Position numbers and translations under genes: made by a program. From contig NZ_BAABBQ010000001.1 of the NCBI RefSeq assembly GCF_039538045.1, forward strand, positions 186,001 to 250,000: a stretch of 64,000 nt of DNA. The letters are read 5' to 3'. Origin of the DNA: Sphingomonas swuensis (GTDB lineage Bacteria > Pseudomonadota > Alphaproteobacteria > Sphingomonadales > Sphingomonadaceae). Below are positions 18,123-28,877 of the stretch, piece after piece; position 1 is the stretch's first letter; every line of letters begins with the position of its first letter. The notes under the pieces are model-generated. The model made no database searches. It worked only from the letters and a program-made list of their open reading frames with translations, and was not told where the DNA came from.

Positions 18123-18665
18123 ATGGCGGGCAGCGTCAACAAGGTCATTCTGGTCGGCAATCTCGGCAAGGATCCGGAGGCGCGCAGCTTCCAGAATGGC
18201 GGCGAGGTGGTGAACTTCTCGGTCGCGACCAGCGAAAGCTACAAGGACCGCGACGGCAACCGCCAGGAAAAGACCCAGTGGCACAATGTGGCGATCTTCG
18301 CCGAGGGCCTGGGCAAGGTCGCCAAGAACTATCTGCGCAAGGGCAGCAAGGTCTATCTCGAAGGCCAGCTCGAGACCCGCAAGTGGCAGGGCCAGGACGG
18401 CAACGACCGTTATTCGACCGAGGTCGTGCTTCGCCAGTTCAACAGCACGCTGGTGCTGCTCGACCGCGCCGAGGGTGGCGGTGGCGGTGGCGGTGGCTTC
18501 GGCGGAAGCCGGGGCGGCGGCTCGAGCTATGACGACGGCGGCTTCGGCGGCGGCGCGTCGGGTGGCGGCGGCTACGGCGGCGGCAATCGCTCGGGCGGCG
18601 CGAGCCAGGGCAATCGCCCGGCCCCGGCGGCGTTCGACGATCTCGACGACGACGTTCCGTTCTAA
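18123..18665 (+). CDS. ssb: single-stranded DNA-binding protein
   Basis: 180 residues. Residues 1-112 form the OB fold ([38 protein letters not shown] are standard SSB segments). A glycine-rich linker follows at about 116-160, then the acidic tip DDDVPF, which recruits replication and repair proteins. The start ATG at 18123 has AAGGAG 10 bases upstream. It binds ssDNA as a tetramer during replication, recombination and repair. Directly after the stop is a palindromic element whose first hairpin could end transcription. Confidence 0.97.
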   Translation: MAGSVNKVILVGNLGKDPEARSFQNGGEVVNFSVATSESYKDRDGNRQEKTQWHNVAIFAEGLGKVAKNYLRKGSKVYLEGQLETRKWQGQDGNDRYSTEVVLRQFNSTLVLLDRAEGGGGGGGGFGGSRGGGSSYDDGGFGGGASGGGGYGGGNRSGGASQGNRPAPAAFDDLDDDVPF

Positions 18666-18676
18666 GGAACGACGAT

Positions 18677-18808
18677 CCTCCCTGTTCGGCGGAGCCGAAC
18701 GGGGAGGTGGCAGCGCAAAGCGCCGACGAAGGGGCCATTTCCACCTGGCCCCTCCACCACTGCCTTCGGCGGCGGTCCCCCTCCCCACCGCTTCGCGGCA
18801 GGGAGGTT
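18677..18808. repeat. dispersed palindromic (REP-like) intergenic element
   Basis: Non-coding block filling the gap between ssb and the convergent yceD-like gene. It starts with a 14-bp stem (18677-18690 with 18694-18707, one mismatch, 3-base loop), continues with smaller stems (GCGCAAAGCGC; GGGGCCA with TGGCCCC), and ends with CTCCCC...GGGAG around an ACCGCTTCGCGG core. CCTCCC/GGGAGG ends frame the block. I recall this kind of element as common between genes in Sphingomonadales; copy number was not checked. It may act as a two-way terminator here. Confidence 0.6.
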
Positions 18809-18812
18809 CTTT

Positions 18813-19325
18813 CTATTTCCCCTTGAGCGCAGCCAGCGCGGCGAAGGGGCCGGCCTGTTCCTCGCTGAGGATGCCGGCTTCCTTGAGCGCATCCTCGGCC
18901 GCGGCGCTTCGCGGATAGGGGTCGAGGGCGAGCGACAGTTCGTCGGCGAGCGCGGTACCGAGGTCGATCTCGCGACCGTCGTGGAAGATGACGTCGAGAT
19001 CGGCTTCCTGGAGATCGATCTCCTCGTCGGGCGTGCCCTTGGGCTCGGGGCGGAAGATCAGCGCGACCGCTTCGTCGACCATCGCCGGGACCGGTTCGCC
19101 GCTCGCGACGCAGGACTGGGTGACCGCGGCGCGCAGGCGGCCGGTGGCACGGACTTCCTCGCCCTCGCGGGCGATGGTCACCGTCGCCTCGAACCGCTCG
19201 AGGGCGAGCAGCCGAAGCCGTTCGGCGATGGCGGCACGTTCCGCCTCGTCGGCGACGAGCTCGATCCGCTGGCCGTCGCGCAGCATGGCGAGCGCGCAAT
19301 GGTGGGCGAAGTCTGGCGCGCTCAT
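18813..19325 (-). CDS. YceD/DUF177 family protein
   Basis: 170 residues, starting at the ATG 19325 that overlaps the upstream stop codon as ATGA. The sequence has the DUF177 pattern of a beta-rich N-terminal half, a central VTQSCVASGEPV segment with one cysteine of the usual cysteine pair, then an acidic stretch EEIDLQEADLDVI and DLGTALADELSLALDPYPR. YceD proteins are linked to 23S rRNA accumulation and often precede rpmF-plsX-fabH. Here rpmF is not adjacent; the partner is the cytochrome bc1 chaperone gene, an arrangement I recognise from alphaproteobacteria. Function in this lineage is unproven. Confidence 0.88.
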   Translation of the reverse strand: MSAPDFAHHCALAMLRDGQRIELVADEAERAAIAERLRLLALERFEATVTIAREGEEVRATGRLRAAVTQSCVASGEPVPAMVDEAVALIFRPEPKGTPDEEIDLQEADLDVIFHDGREIDLGTALADELSLALDPYPRSAAAEDALKEAGILSEEQAGPFAALAALKGK

Positions 19326-19834
19326 GGCAGGACTCCGCCGATCAGCGCCTCGTCGCCGCGCCCCTCGAGCCCCTCCCAGAAGCGGCGGAGCTCGACGACA
19401 CTGTGGGCGAGCGCCTCGTCGGCCGGAAGGTTGCCGCGGTAGAGCGAGCGGCCGGTGACCGCTTCCCAGCTTTCGCTGCCCTCGAGCACCCGTCGCCAGG
19501 CACCGAGGCGTCCGCCGAGGGCACCGACCAGGCTGCCGACCTTCTTGCCCATGACCGGGTCGCCGACGCCGTCCTGGCGAAGCTGCGAATCCATGTCGTC
19601 GACGAAGCATTCGGCAAGCGCGACGCTGGCCAGCCGGGCGGATTCGCCGCCGCGCTCAAGGCGAAGATCGGTCAGTGCGAGGAGGGTGGCGAGGACCGCA
19701 AAGCGCCCCTCCATCGTGTCGGGGGCGGCGCCGGCCACATACCAGTGCGGCTGCCGCGCACGCGCGACCACCTGCTCGTAGAGCGGGCGGGCGATGCTCG
19801 GCTCGCTCCGGAACAGCCGCATCAGCGACTTCAT
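19322..19834 (-). CDS. ubiquinol-cytochrome c chaperone family protein
   Basis: 170 residues of the UbiqCytC chaperone (CBP3) family, which in mitochondria helps cytochrome b assembly into complex III. Recognisable parts are YVAGAAPDTMEGRFAV, LAECFVDDMDSQLRQDGVGDP and MGKKVGSLVGALGGRL. The protein is soluble and helical, without signal or membrane segments. ATG 19834 gives MKSLMRLFRS. It is translationally coupled to the downstream yceD-like gene (ATGA). bamE is divergent, 111 bases away. Confidence 0.9.
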   Translation of the reverse strand: MKSLMRLFRSEPSIARPLYEQVVARARQPHWYVAGAAPDTMEGRFAVLATLLALTDLRLERGGESARLASVALAECFVDDMDSQLRQDGVGDPVMGKKVGSLVGALGGRLGAWRRVLEGSESWEAVTGRSLYRGNLPADEALAHSVVELRRFWEGLEGRGDEALIGGVLP

Positions 19835-19945
19835 CTGTCATCCTCCGTTCAGGCCGCTCGCCGCACTTGGCGTAACGAGCCCAAGCCGATATTGCGGCGG
19901 GCATGTACCGGCGCAAGGGCGGCGGCACCCGGAGTAGTGACCAAC

Positions 19946-20413
19946 GTGACCTTTCCCCGTCTCCTTCTCGCCGCCACGCTGACGGCCGCCGGCCTCCTCA
20001 CCTCGGGCTGCGCCGGATATCGCGAGAGCCGCGGCTACATCCTCGACGAGCAGCTCGCCTCGGCGGTGCAGGTCGGGACCGACAACAAGACCTCGGTCGA
20101 GAAGACCCTCGGCCGGCCGACCTTCACCGGCCAGTTCAACGACAACGAGTGGTATTACGTCAGCCGCAACACCTCGACGCTCGCCTTCCGCGATCCCAAG
20201 GTGACCGAGCAGACCGTGCTTCGGGTGCGGTTCGATGCCGCCGGCAACGTCACCTCGGTCGACCGCACCGGCAAGGACCAGATCGCCTCGATCGACCCCT
20301 ATGGCCGGACCACCCCGACGCTTGGCCGCCGCAAGAGCTTCTTCGAGGAGTTCTTCGGCAACATCGGCACCGTCGGTGGAGTCGGCGCGCCGGGCGCCGG
20401 GCAGGGTCAGTAA
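19946..20413 (+). CDS. bamE: BamE (SmpA/OmlA) outer-membrane assembly lipoprotein
   Basis: About 155 residues. A lipoprotein signal (LLLAATLTAAGLLTSGC) places a lipidated cysteine near residue 19, and the SmpA/OmlA domain follows: GYILDEQLASAVQVG, TSVEKTLGRPTF, WYYVSRNTS, and VLRVRFDAAGNV. This is the small lipoprotein of the BAM complex that inserts beta-barrels. The start is uncertain between GTG 19937 and GTG 19946; the GGAG at 19931-19934 is too close to the first and acceptable (11 bases) for the second, which also gives a normal signal length. The tail beyond residue 125 is Gly-rich and lineage specific. Confidence 0.9.
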   Translation: MTFPRLLLAATLTAAGLLTSGCAGYRESRGYILDEQLASAVQVGTDNKTSVEKTLGRPTFTGQFNDNEWYYVSRNTSTLAFRDPKVTEQTVLRVRFDAAGNVTSVDRTGKDQIASIDPYGRTTPTLGRRKSFFEEFFGNIGTVGGVGAPGAGQGQ

Positions 20414-20536
20414 GCCCGACCGGGTCGCCCCGGCACAGGCCGGGGTCTCAAGCACTGATGCGCTGACCAACCGCGGTCGCGGCCTGCGCCGGGACGATGG
20501 TTGGTCTCGGCGCCGGCTCGGCCTACACAGGGCCGC

Positions 20537-21271
20537 ATGACCGCCCATCCCGCCGGCATGACCTATGCCGACTATCTTCACCTGCCGACCCTGCTGTCGG
20601 CGCAGCAGCCGCTGTCCGACCGGCATGACGAATTGCTGTTCATCGTCATCCACCAGGCCAAGGAGCTGTGGCTCAAGCAGATGCTCCACGAGGTCGATCT
20701 CGCCATCCGGCTGATCGGCGAGGGCGATTATGCGCCGGCCTACAAGGCGCTGGCACGGATCAGCCGGATCCAGTCGGTGATGACTCTGAGCTGGGATGTG
20801 CTGGCGACCCTGACCCCGGTCGATTACGCCGACTTCCGCGGCGCGCTCGGCACCTCCTCGGGCTTCCAGTCGGCGCAGTTCCGCGAACTCGAATATCGCT
20901 TCGGACTCAAGGACCCGAAATATCTCGACTATCACGAGGGCGGGAGCGAGGGGCACCGACGGCTCACCGCCGCGCTCGAGGCACCGAGCCTGTGGGACGC
21001 GGCCGAGGGCGCGCGGGAGCGGCTCGGGGCCGACAGCTGGCTCGCCGTCTATCGCGATTCGAGCCGCTGGTTCGAGCTTTACCAACTGGCCGAGAAGCTG
21101 GTCGACATCGACGACGCGCTGGCCGGCTGGCGGCACAAGCACCTGCTGACGGTCGAGCGGATCATCGGCAACAAGACCGGGACTGGCGGCTCGGCGGGCG
21201 CGCGCTACCTTGCCTCGACGCTGGAGAAGCGCGCCTTCCCCGAATTGTGGGCGCTGAGGACCCACCTGTGA
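20537..21271 (+). CDS. kynA: tryptophan 2,3-dioxygenase
   Basis: 244 residues of the TDO family: MTYADYLHLPTLLSAQ at the N terminus, HDELLFIVIHQAKELWLKQ, GTSSGFQSAQFRELEY (substrate loop), and RHKHLLTVERIIGNKTGTG near the C terminus containing the haem-ligand histidine and the GTGG loop. It opens the indole ring of L-tryptophan to N-formylkynurenine. It is slightly shorter than many bacterial TDOs (about 270-290). ATG 20537 (MTAHPAG) was preferred; ATG 20558 (MTYADY) would also serve. Its stop overlaps the kynU-like start as GTGA, so both should be made in equal amounts. No kynB formamidase is adjacent. Confidence 0.95.
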   Translation: MTAHPAGMTYADYLHLPTLLSAQQPLSDRHDELLFIVIHQAKELWLKQMLHEVDLAIRLIGEGDYAPAYKALARISRIQSVMTLSWDVLATLTPVDYADFRGALGTSSGFQSAQFRELEYRFGLKDPKYLDYHEGGSEGHRRLTAALEAPSLWDAAEGARERLGADSWLAVYRDSSRWFELYQLAEKLVDIDDALAGWRHKHLLTVERIIGNKTGTGGSAGARYLASTLEKRAFPELWALRTHL

Positions 21272-22422
21272 GCTTCAAGCCCCTGTTCGCGCGCAGCCTC
21301 GGCGCCGCGCCCGGCCGGCTGCACATGGCCGCGCACAGCCACCACCTCTGGCCCGACGCCAGCTTCGCCGGGCAGGTCGAATGCTGGGAGGATGCCGCTC
21401 GGCTCGCCGACCGCAAATGGGAGCGGGTGATGGGCGAGCTGTGGCCCGCGGCGCAGGCCGAGGTCGCGGCCGAGCTCGGCACCCGCCGGCCGGACGGGAT
21501 CGTCTTTGCCGGCAACACCCACGACTTCCTCGTCCGCTTGTGGGCGGCGGCGCCGCGCCGGGCCGGCGGCCCGCTTCGGGTGCTGACGACGCAGGGCGAG
21601 TTTCACAGTGCGCGGCGGCAGTTCGCCCGCTGGGCCGAGAGCGGCGACATCCTCCTCGAGACGGTGCCCGTCGAGCCGGTCGCAACGCTGCCCGCGCGGA
21701 TGGCGGAGAAGGCGGCCTCCGCCGACCTGGTCATGGTCAGCCAGCTGATGTTCGGGACCGGCGCCTGGGTCGAGGGGCTCGCCTCCCTTGCCGCCTGTGC
21801 CGCGCCCGAGGGACCGTGGGTCGTGGTCGACGGCTATCACAGCTTCATGGCGGTCGAGACCCCGTTCGCCGGGCTCGAGGACCGCTGCTTCTTCCTCGGC
21901 GGCGGGTACAAATATGCGATGAGCGGCGAGGGGCTGGGGCTGATGCATTGCCCGCCGGGCTTCGGGCCACGGCCGCCGGTGACCGGCTGGTATGCCGAGT
22001 TCGAGGATTTGACCCTGCCGCCGGGCCAGGTCGGCTATGCCCCCGACGCGATGCGCTTCATGGGCGCGACCTTCGATCCTTCGGCGCTTTACCGCTTCCT
22101 CCACGTCCGCCGTGCGCTGGCGGCGGAGGGGCTGACGACGGCGCGGATCAGCGGCCATGTGCGGCAGCTCCAGCAGCTGCTGCTCGATCGGCTCGAGGAC
22201 ACGCCGCTGGGCGAAGCAGAGCTGCTTAACCCGCTCGACCCGGGGCCGCACGCGCGCTTCCTCGCCTTCCGTCACGCGCAGGCTGCCGAGTGGCAGCAGG
22301 CGCTGATGGCGCGCGACGTGGTCACCGACGTGCGCGGCGACGTGCTTCGGGTCGGGCTCGGCCTCTACCATGACGAAGAGGACGTGGACCTTTTCGCCGA
22401 CGCGGTGGGGGCACTGGCCTAG
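21268..22422 (+). CDS. kynU: kynureninase-like PLP enzyme (aminotransferase class V fold)
   Basis: 384 residues starting with GTG 21268, coupled to kynA. The fold-type I PLP site shows VVDGYHSF and the Schiff-base lysine in GGGYKYAMSGEG (K215). GNTHDFLVRL is the cofactor-phosphate region. The kynurenine-pathway role (kynurenine to anthranilate and alanine) is inferred mainly from the overlap with kynA; by sequence alone a related class V enzyme is possible because some kynureninase motifs look divergent. It converges with the tetR gene, and the two share the stop tetranucleotide CTAG. Confidence 0.8.
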   Translation: MSFKPLFARSLGAAPGRLHMAAHSHHLWPDASFAGQVECWEDAARLADRKWERVMGELWPAAQAEVAAELGTRRPDGIVFAGNTHDFLVRLWAAAPRRAGGPLRVLTTQGEFHSARRQFARWAESGDILLETVPVEPVATLPARMAEKAASADLVMVSQLMFGTGAWVEGLASLAACAAPEGPWVVVDGYHSFMAVETPFAGLEDRCFFLGGGYKYAMSGEGLGLMHCPPGFGPRPPVTGWYAEFEDLTLPPGQVGYAPDAMRFMGATFDPSALYRFLHVRRALAAEGLTTARISGHVRQLQQLLLDRLEDTPLGEAELLNPLDPGPHARFLAFRHAQAAEWQQALMARDVVTDVRGDVLRVGLGLYHDEEDVDLFADAVGALA

Positions 22423-23102
22423 GGCTTGAGCCCCTCGGCGATGAGGCGATTGGCGGCGGCGGCGACCTGGTCACCGTCCGCGACGTCCCACACTCCGAAG
22501 CGCAGGCCGAGGAAGACGTTCATCCCCATCAGCGCCCAGGCGCGGACCTCGCGATCGAGCGGGTCGGTCGCGGCGCGGACCTTGCCCCCCGCGGCGCCCT
22601 CGTCGAGCCGCTCGGCGATGCGCGCGGCGGTGGTCTCATAGTGGCGGCGGAAGCCGGCCGGGTCGACGAACTCGGCCTCGTCGATGATCCGGTAGACCTG
22701 CTGGTGCTCGCGCACGAAGGCGAGGAAAGCGGCGAGCGCCTTTTCCTCGCCCTCGAGCGTGCCGCGATGCGGTTCGAGCGCGGGGGCGACCGCGCGCTTC
22801 ACCTGCTCGCTCATGTCGCCGACCAGCGCCCGGAAGACTTCGTCCTTGCTGTCGAAATAGGTGTAGAAGGTGCCGAGCGCGACCTTGGCGCGGCGGGTGA
22901 TGTCGACGATCCCCGTCTCGCCGAAGCCGCGGTCGCCGAACTCGGCCAGCGCGGCGTCGAGGATCTTGCGGCGGGTGCGTTCGCCCCGCGCGGTGCGCGG
23001 CGCCTTGGCATCGTTGGTCAGCGGAAGCGGGTCGCGCGAGCGCCGCTCGAGCGTCGCGCCGGCCGCTGCGTCGCCTTCGGGACTGCTCGTCGCCTTCGCC
23101 AT
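22419..23102 (-). CDS. TetR/AcrR family transcriptional regulator
   Basis: 227 residues. The helix-turn-helix lies at about residues 45-90: KILDAALAEFGDRGFGETG, then VALGTFYTYFDSKDEVF, a standard TetR signature. The C-terminal ligand domain is of unassigned class. ATG 23102 (MAKATSS) has GGAGGGGG directly upstream; a longer open frame to 23168 looks less likely. The first ~40 residues are disordered. It is divergent from the TonB receptor gene, and the palindrome at 23193-23208 between them is a reasonable operator. Regulation of the receptor is inferred from this layout. Confidence 0.9.
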   Translation of the reverse strand: MAKATSSPEGDAAAGATLERRSRDPLPLTNDAKAPRTARGERTRRKILDAALAEFGDRGFGETGIVDITRRAKVALGTFYTYFDSKDEVFRALVGDMSEQVKRAVAPALEPHRGTLEGEEKALAAFLAFVREHQQVYRIIDEAEFVDPAGFRRHYETTAARIAERLDEGAAGGKVRAATDPLDREVRAWALMGMNVFLGLRFGVWDVADGDQVAAAANRLIAEGLKP

Positions 23103-23192
23103 TACCCCCTCCACAGCCTCCCCGCTGGCCGCCGTGCCGACCGCGTCGGACCCCCGCCCGACCTCCAAGCAGGCCTGCAGCGATAAGCAGAG

Positions 23193-23221
23193 TTGAAAGA
23201 CGATTCAAGTTTCACTATCGT
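23193..23221 (+). promoter_or_regulatory. promoter with overlapping palindrome before the TonB receptor gene
   Basis: TTGAAA (23193-23198) and TATCGT (23216-23221) are separated by exactly 17 bases and would form a sigma70-type promoter reading toward the receptor. The inverted repeat TTGAA-N6-TTCAA (23193-23208) sits over the -35 element, which suits repression by the divergent TetR protein. Both calls are from pattern only. The untranslated leader would be about 70 bases. Confidence 0.5.
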
Positions 23222-23297
23222 GTCCTTCGTTCATCAGGGCAGGGGAGGGCCGTGTATGGGTCCGGGTGCCTGCCACTTTGGGGGAGTACCCGTTCCA

Positions 23298-25616
<2,319 letters not shown>

Positions 25617-25631
25617 GCGAAGCGGTCAGCC

Positions 25632-25665
25632 AAAGGGGCGGTCGCCACTGGCGTCGCCCCTTTTT
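25632..25665 (+). terminator. rho-independent terminator after the TonB receptor gene
   Basis: Stem AAAGGGGCG pairs with CGCCCCTTT, with a 14-base loop that can pair further, followed by a run of five T. It lies 16 bases after the receptor stop codon, so the receptor is probably transcribed separately from the MFS gene. Confidence 0.85.
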
Positions 25666-25699
25666 GCTGTCTAGCGTCGGGCCTCAAGAGGAGAATGGC

Positions 25700-26968
25700 A
25701 TGCAGGCCGAAGCCCAAACGGTGCGCAATCGCACCGCCATGATGATTGCGCTGGTGGTCTGCTACACGCTCAATTTCGTCGATCGCCAGATCATCGGGAT
25801 CCTCGCCGAGCCGATTAAGCTCGACCTCGGGCTGACCGACAGCGAGCTCGGCTGGATGGGCGGCACCGCCTTCGCCCTTTTCTACACCTGCCTCGCCATT
25901 CCGCTGGCCATGCTGGCCGACCGCCGCGACCGCAGCTGGATCATCGCCAGCGGGCTGTTCCTGTGGAGCCTGATGACCGCCGCTTGCGGCCTTGCGACCA
26001 ATTTCTGGCAGCTGTTCCTGGCCCGGATGGGGGTCGGGGTCGGCGAGGCCGCCGGGGTCGCTCCCGCCTACAGCCTCATTTCCGATTTCTACCCGCCCGA
26101 GAAGAGGGCGCGTGCGCTCGCCATCTTCTCGCTCGGCATTCCGATCGGCTCGGCGCTCGGCGTGCTGTTCGGCGGACTGCTCGCCGCCAAGGTCGACTGG
26201 CGCTTCGCCTTCCTCGCGATCGGCTTCGCCGGGATCCTGTTCGCGCCGATCTTCAAATATATCGTCCGCGAACCCGGGCACGGCCGCAGCGACGAGGGCC
26301 CGCGGGCCGCGGCGGCGAGCTTCGGCACTGTCTTCCGGACGCTCGCCGCCAAGCCCGCTTTCTGGTATCTGAGCTTCGGCGCGGGCACCGCCAGCCTTGT
26401 CTCCTACGGCCTCGCCTTCTGGATCCCGAGCTTCATGGCGCGCAGCTACGGGCTCGACCTCGTCGATCGCTCGATCCTCTATGCCGCCGTCGCGCTGGTC
26501 GGTGGAGCGGCCGGCATCTGGTTTGGCGGACTGCTCGGCGACCGGCTCGGCAACGCCCATCCGCGCGGCTATGCCCTGGTGCCCGCGGTCGCCTTCGCGA
26601 TCACGGCGCCGGCCTACCTCATCGCCTTCGCGACCACCGACATCGTCATCACCACCATCGCCATCCTGATCCCGACCGCGCTCGGACTGACCTGGCTCGG
26701 CCCGGTGGTCACCGCCGTCACCCGGCTGGTGCCGCCCGAGATGCGCGCCACCGCCTCGGCAATGTTCCTGTTCATCAACAATCTGGTCGGGCTGGGCCTC
26801 GGCACGCTGGTGATCGGCGCCATCTCCGACGCGCTGACGGTCCGCTTCGGCGAGGAAGCGCTGCGCTATTCGGCGATGGCGACCAGCCTGCTCTACATTC
26901 TCGCGGCGCTGCTGATGCTTCTCGGAGCCCGCCGCCTGAGCCGCGATTTCGTTCCAGCGACTGCCTGA
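25700..26968 (+). CDS. MFS transporter (spinster/hexuronate-like)
   Basis: 422 residues with 12 predicted transmembrane helices. FVDRQIIGILAEPIKLDLG and LTDSELGWMGGTAFALFYT match the MFS subgroup annotated spinster-like in Sphingomonadales; LADRRDRSWII is the loop 2-3 motif and RARALAIFSLGIPIGSALG is typical of helix 4-5. It has the ATG at 25700 with AGAGGAGA 8 bases upstream. The substrate is unknown. It follows the TonB receptor and could move the same compound across the inner membrane, which is a guess from adjacency. Confidence 0.9.
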   Translation: MQAEAQTVRNRTAMMIALVVCYTLNFVDRQIIGILAEPIKLDLGLTDSELGWMGGTAFALFYTCLAIPLAMLADRRDRSWIIASGLFLWSLMTAACGLATNFWQLFLARMGVGVGEAAGVAPAYSLISDFYPPEKRARALAIFSLGIPIGSALGVLFGGLLAAKVDWRFAFLAIGFAGILFAPIFKYIVREPGHGRSDEGPRAAAASFGTVFRTLAAKPAFWYLSFGAGTASLVSYGLAFWIPSFMARSYGLDLVDRSILYAAVALVGGAAGIWFGGLLGDRLGNAHPRGYALVPAVAFAITAPAYLIAFATTDIVITTIAILIPTALGLTWLGPVVTAVTRLVPPEMRATASAMFLFINNLVGLGLGTLVIGAISDALTVRFGEEALRYSAMATSLLYILAALLMLLGARRLSRDFVPATA

Positions 26969-27089
26969 ACCTAAGCAACAAAGCGCACAAATCCGCGGTT
27001 CATGCCCACTCCTGCATAAGGCGTGAGAGCCGAGAGGTCCGGAACGGGGCCTGCAACCAACCGTTGTTCGGCTCCGAAAGGAGTTTCCG

Positions 27090-28274
27090 ATGAGGAACAT
27101 CAGTATTCTCGCGGGGGCCGCGGCCCTCGCGATCGCCGGCCCTGCGCTGGCGCAAGGCAAGGGTAATGGCGGCGGCGGCCCGAAGGGCGGCGGCGGTGTC
27201 CCGGCCAAGGTCGAACGTGGTGGCGGCGGCGGCGGCAATGGCGGCGGCCCCAAGATGCAGCGCGGCGGCGGTGGCGGCGGTGGCCAGCAGGTCCAGCGCG
27301 GCAATGGCGGCGGCGGTGGCCAGAAGGCCATGCGCGGCGGTGGCCAGCAGCGTGCCGAACGCCAGCAGATGCGTGGTCCCGAGCGCCAGCAGGTCCGCGG
27401 TCCTTCGCGCCGCGACGTCGCCGACGCGCGCCCGCAGAAGGCCCAGAAGATGCAGAAGGCCGATCGTCGTCCGATCCGCGAGGCTCGTGACAACGGCCCG
27501 CGCGGCAAGGCGGGTCGCGAGATCCAGCAGCGCGAGATCCGCGGTAATGGCGGGGACCGCACGGTCCTGCGCGATGTCCGCGTCGCCGATCGCAACAGCT
27601 TCCGCACGGTCCAGGTCGATCGCAACCGCGACTATTACAACTCGCCGGCGTTCCGCACGACCGGGCTGGTCGACGGCTGCCCTCCGGGGCTCGCGGCGAA
27701 GAACAACGGCTGTCTGCCCCCGGGTCAGGCCAAGAAGTATGTCGGCGCCGCGGTTCCGGCCTTCCTCGGCACGGCCCTTCTGCCGCCGCTCTACCAGAGC
27801 TGGTATCCGGACAATGACGATTATTACTACCGGACGTACGACGACTACGTCTACCGGATCGACCGCGACCGCAACTATGTCGACGGCTTCTTCCCGATGT
27901 ATAACGACTACAGCGGTTCCTATTACGTCGGCGCGGCCTACCCGCAGGACTATCTCGGCTACTACAATGTGCCGGCGCAGTATCAGCCGTGGTACGCCGA
28001 CAATAACGACTACTACTATCGCTACGGCGACGGCGCGATCTACCAGGTCGACCGTCAGGGCGGCGTGATCGAGAGCATCGTCTCGCTTCTCGCGGGCGAC
28101 TTCGGGGTCGGCCAGCCGCTCCCGACCGGCTACGACGTCTACAACGTGCCTTACGACTATCGTGACCAGTATGCGGACACCCAGGACAATTGGTACCGCT
28201 ACAACGACGGCAACATCTACGAGGTCGATCCGACGACCCGGATCGTCCAGGCCATCGTGGAGACTCTGGTCTGA
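27090..28274 (+). CDS. secreted Gly-rich protein with three tyrosine-rich repeats
   Basis: 394 residues, not recognised as a named family. Signal peptide (ILAGAAALAIAGPALAQ), then a Gly/Gln/Arg low-complexity region at about 23-150, then PPGLAAKNNGCLPPGQAKKY at about 203-222 (as in RcnB-like proteins, unverified), and three repeats: 231-270, 291-334 and 350-393. The repeats share Y.NVP-x-Y..-W/Y-x-D...YYRY-DG-IY-VD-x-(I/V)-V; the first is degenerate. Strongly basic first half and acidic-Tyr second half. AAAGGAG 6 bases before ATG 27090. The last base of the stop is the first base of the FAS1 gene start, so both are coupled. Probably periplasmic or extracellular; function unknown. Confidence 0.75.
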   Translation: MRNISILAGAAALAIAGPALAQGKGNGGGGPKGGGGVPAKVERGGGGGGNGGGPKMQRGGGGGGGQQVQRGNGGGGGQKAMRGGGQQRAERQQMRGPERQQVRGPSRRDVADARPQKAQKMQKADRRPIREARDNGPRGKAGREIQQREIRGNGGDRTVLRDVRVADRNSFRTVQVDRNRDYYNSPAFRTTGLVDGCPPGLAAKNNGCLPPGQAKKYVGAAVPAFLGTALLPPLYQSWYPDNDDYYYRTYDDYVYRIDRDRNYVDGFFPMYNDYSGSYYVGAAYPQDYLGYYNVPAQYQPWYADNNDYYYRYGDGAIYQVDRQGGVIESIVSLLAGDFGVGQPLPTGYDVYNVPYDYRDQYADTQDNWYRYNDGNIYEVDPTTRIVQAIVETLV

Positions 28275-28852
28275 TGCGCGCCCGACTGATCGTACTCGGC
28301 ACCACCGCCCTCCTGCTCGCCGCTTGCGGGCAGGGGGGTGAGGGCAACAATGCCGTTGCCAACGGCGGGGCGGAGGGCAGCAATGCCGCCGCTCCGGCCG
28401 CAGGCAATCTTGCCGCCGTCCTCGGCACCGACCCGCGCTTCACCGCGCTGGTCGCGGCGGCCGGAATGACCCCGGTGTTCGAAGGCAAGACGCCCTATAC
28501 GGTGCTCGCACCGACCAGCCAGGCGCTCGACGCGCTTCCGGCCGGGACGCTCGAGCGGCTCCAGCAGCCGGCCGGCAAGGCCGAACTGACCGGCCTCCTG
28601 CGCCGTCACGTCCTTCCCGGCACCATCCTCGCCGCCGACCTTACCCGGGCGGTCGAGAGCGGTGGCGGCAAGGCGACCCTTGCGAGCATGGCCGGCGACC
28701 CGTTGACCGTGACCCGCTCGGGCAACGGGCTGAAGATCGCCGATTCGTCGGGCAAGGGCGCGATGATCGTCGGCGGCGAGAGGATCGCGAGCAACGGCGT
28801 CGTGCACACCATCGACGCGGTCCTCCCGGCACCGGCGCAAGCTGCTCCGTAA
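28274..28852 (+). CDS. fasciclin (FAS1) domain lipoprotein
   Basis: 192 residues. A lipoprotein signal (LIVLGTTALLLAAC) gives a lipidated cysteine near residue 17, followed by an Asn/Ala-rich spacer and one FAS1 domain: FTALVAAAGMTPVFEGKTPYTVLAPTSQA begins it (about 55-85), and NGVVHTIDAVLPAP ends it. FAS1 domains mediate adhesion or protein-protein contacts on cell surfaces. The start ATG at 28274 shares a base with the upstream stop (TGATG). It may anchor or interact with the coupled secreted repeat protein; that is inference. Confidence 0.9.
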   Translation: MRARLIVLGTTALLLAACGQGGEGNNAVANGGAEGSNAAAPAAGNLAAVLGTDPRFTALVAAAGMTPVFEGKTPYTVLAPTSQALDALPAGTLERLQQPAGKAELTGLLRRHVLPGTILAADLTRAVESGGGKATLASMAGDPLTVTRSGNGLKIADSSGKGAMIVGGERIASNGVVHTIDAVLPAPAQAAP

Positions 28853-28877
28853 GGGACCTACCATTTTCTCCAGCAAG

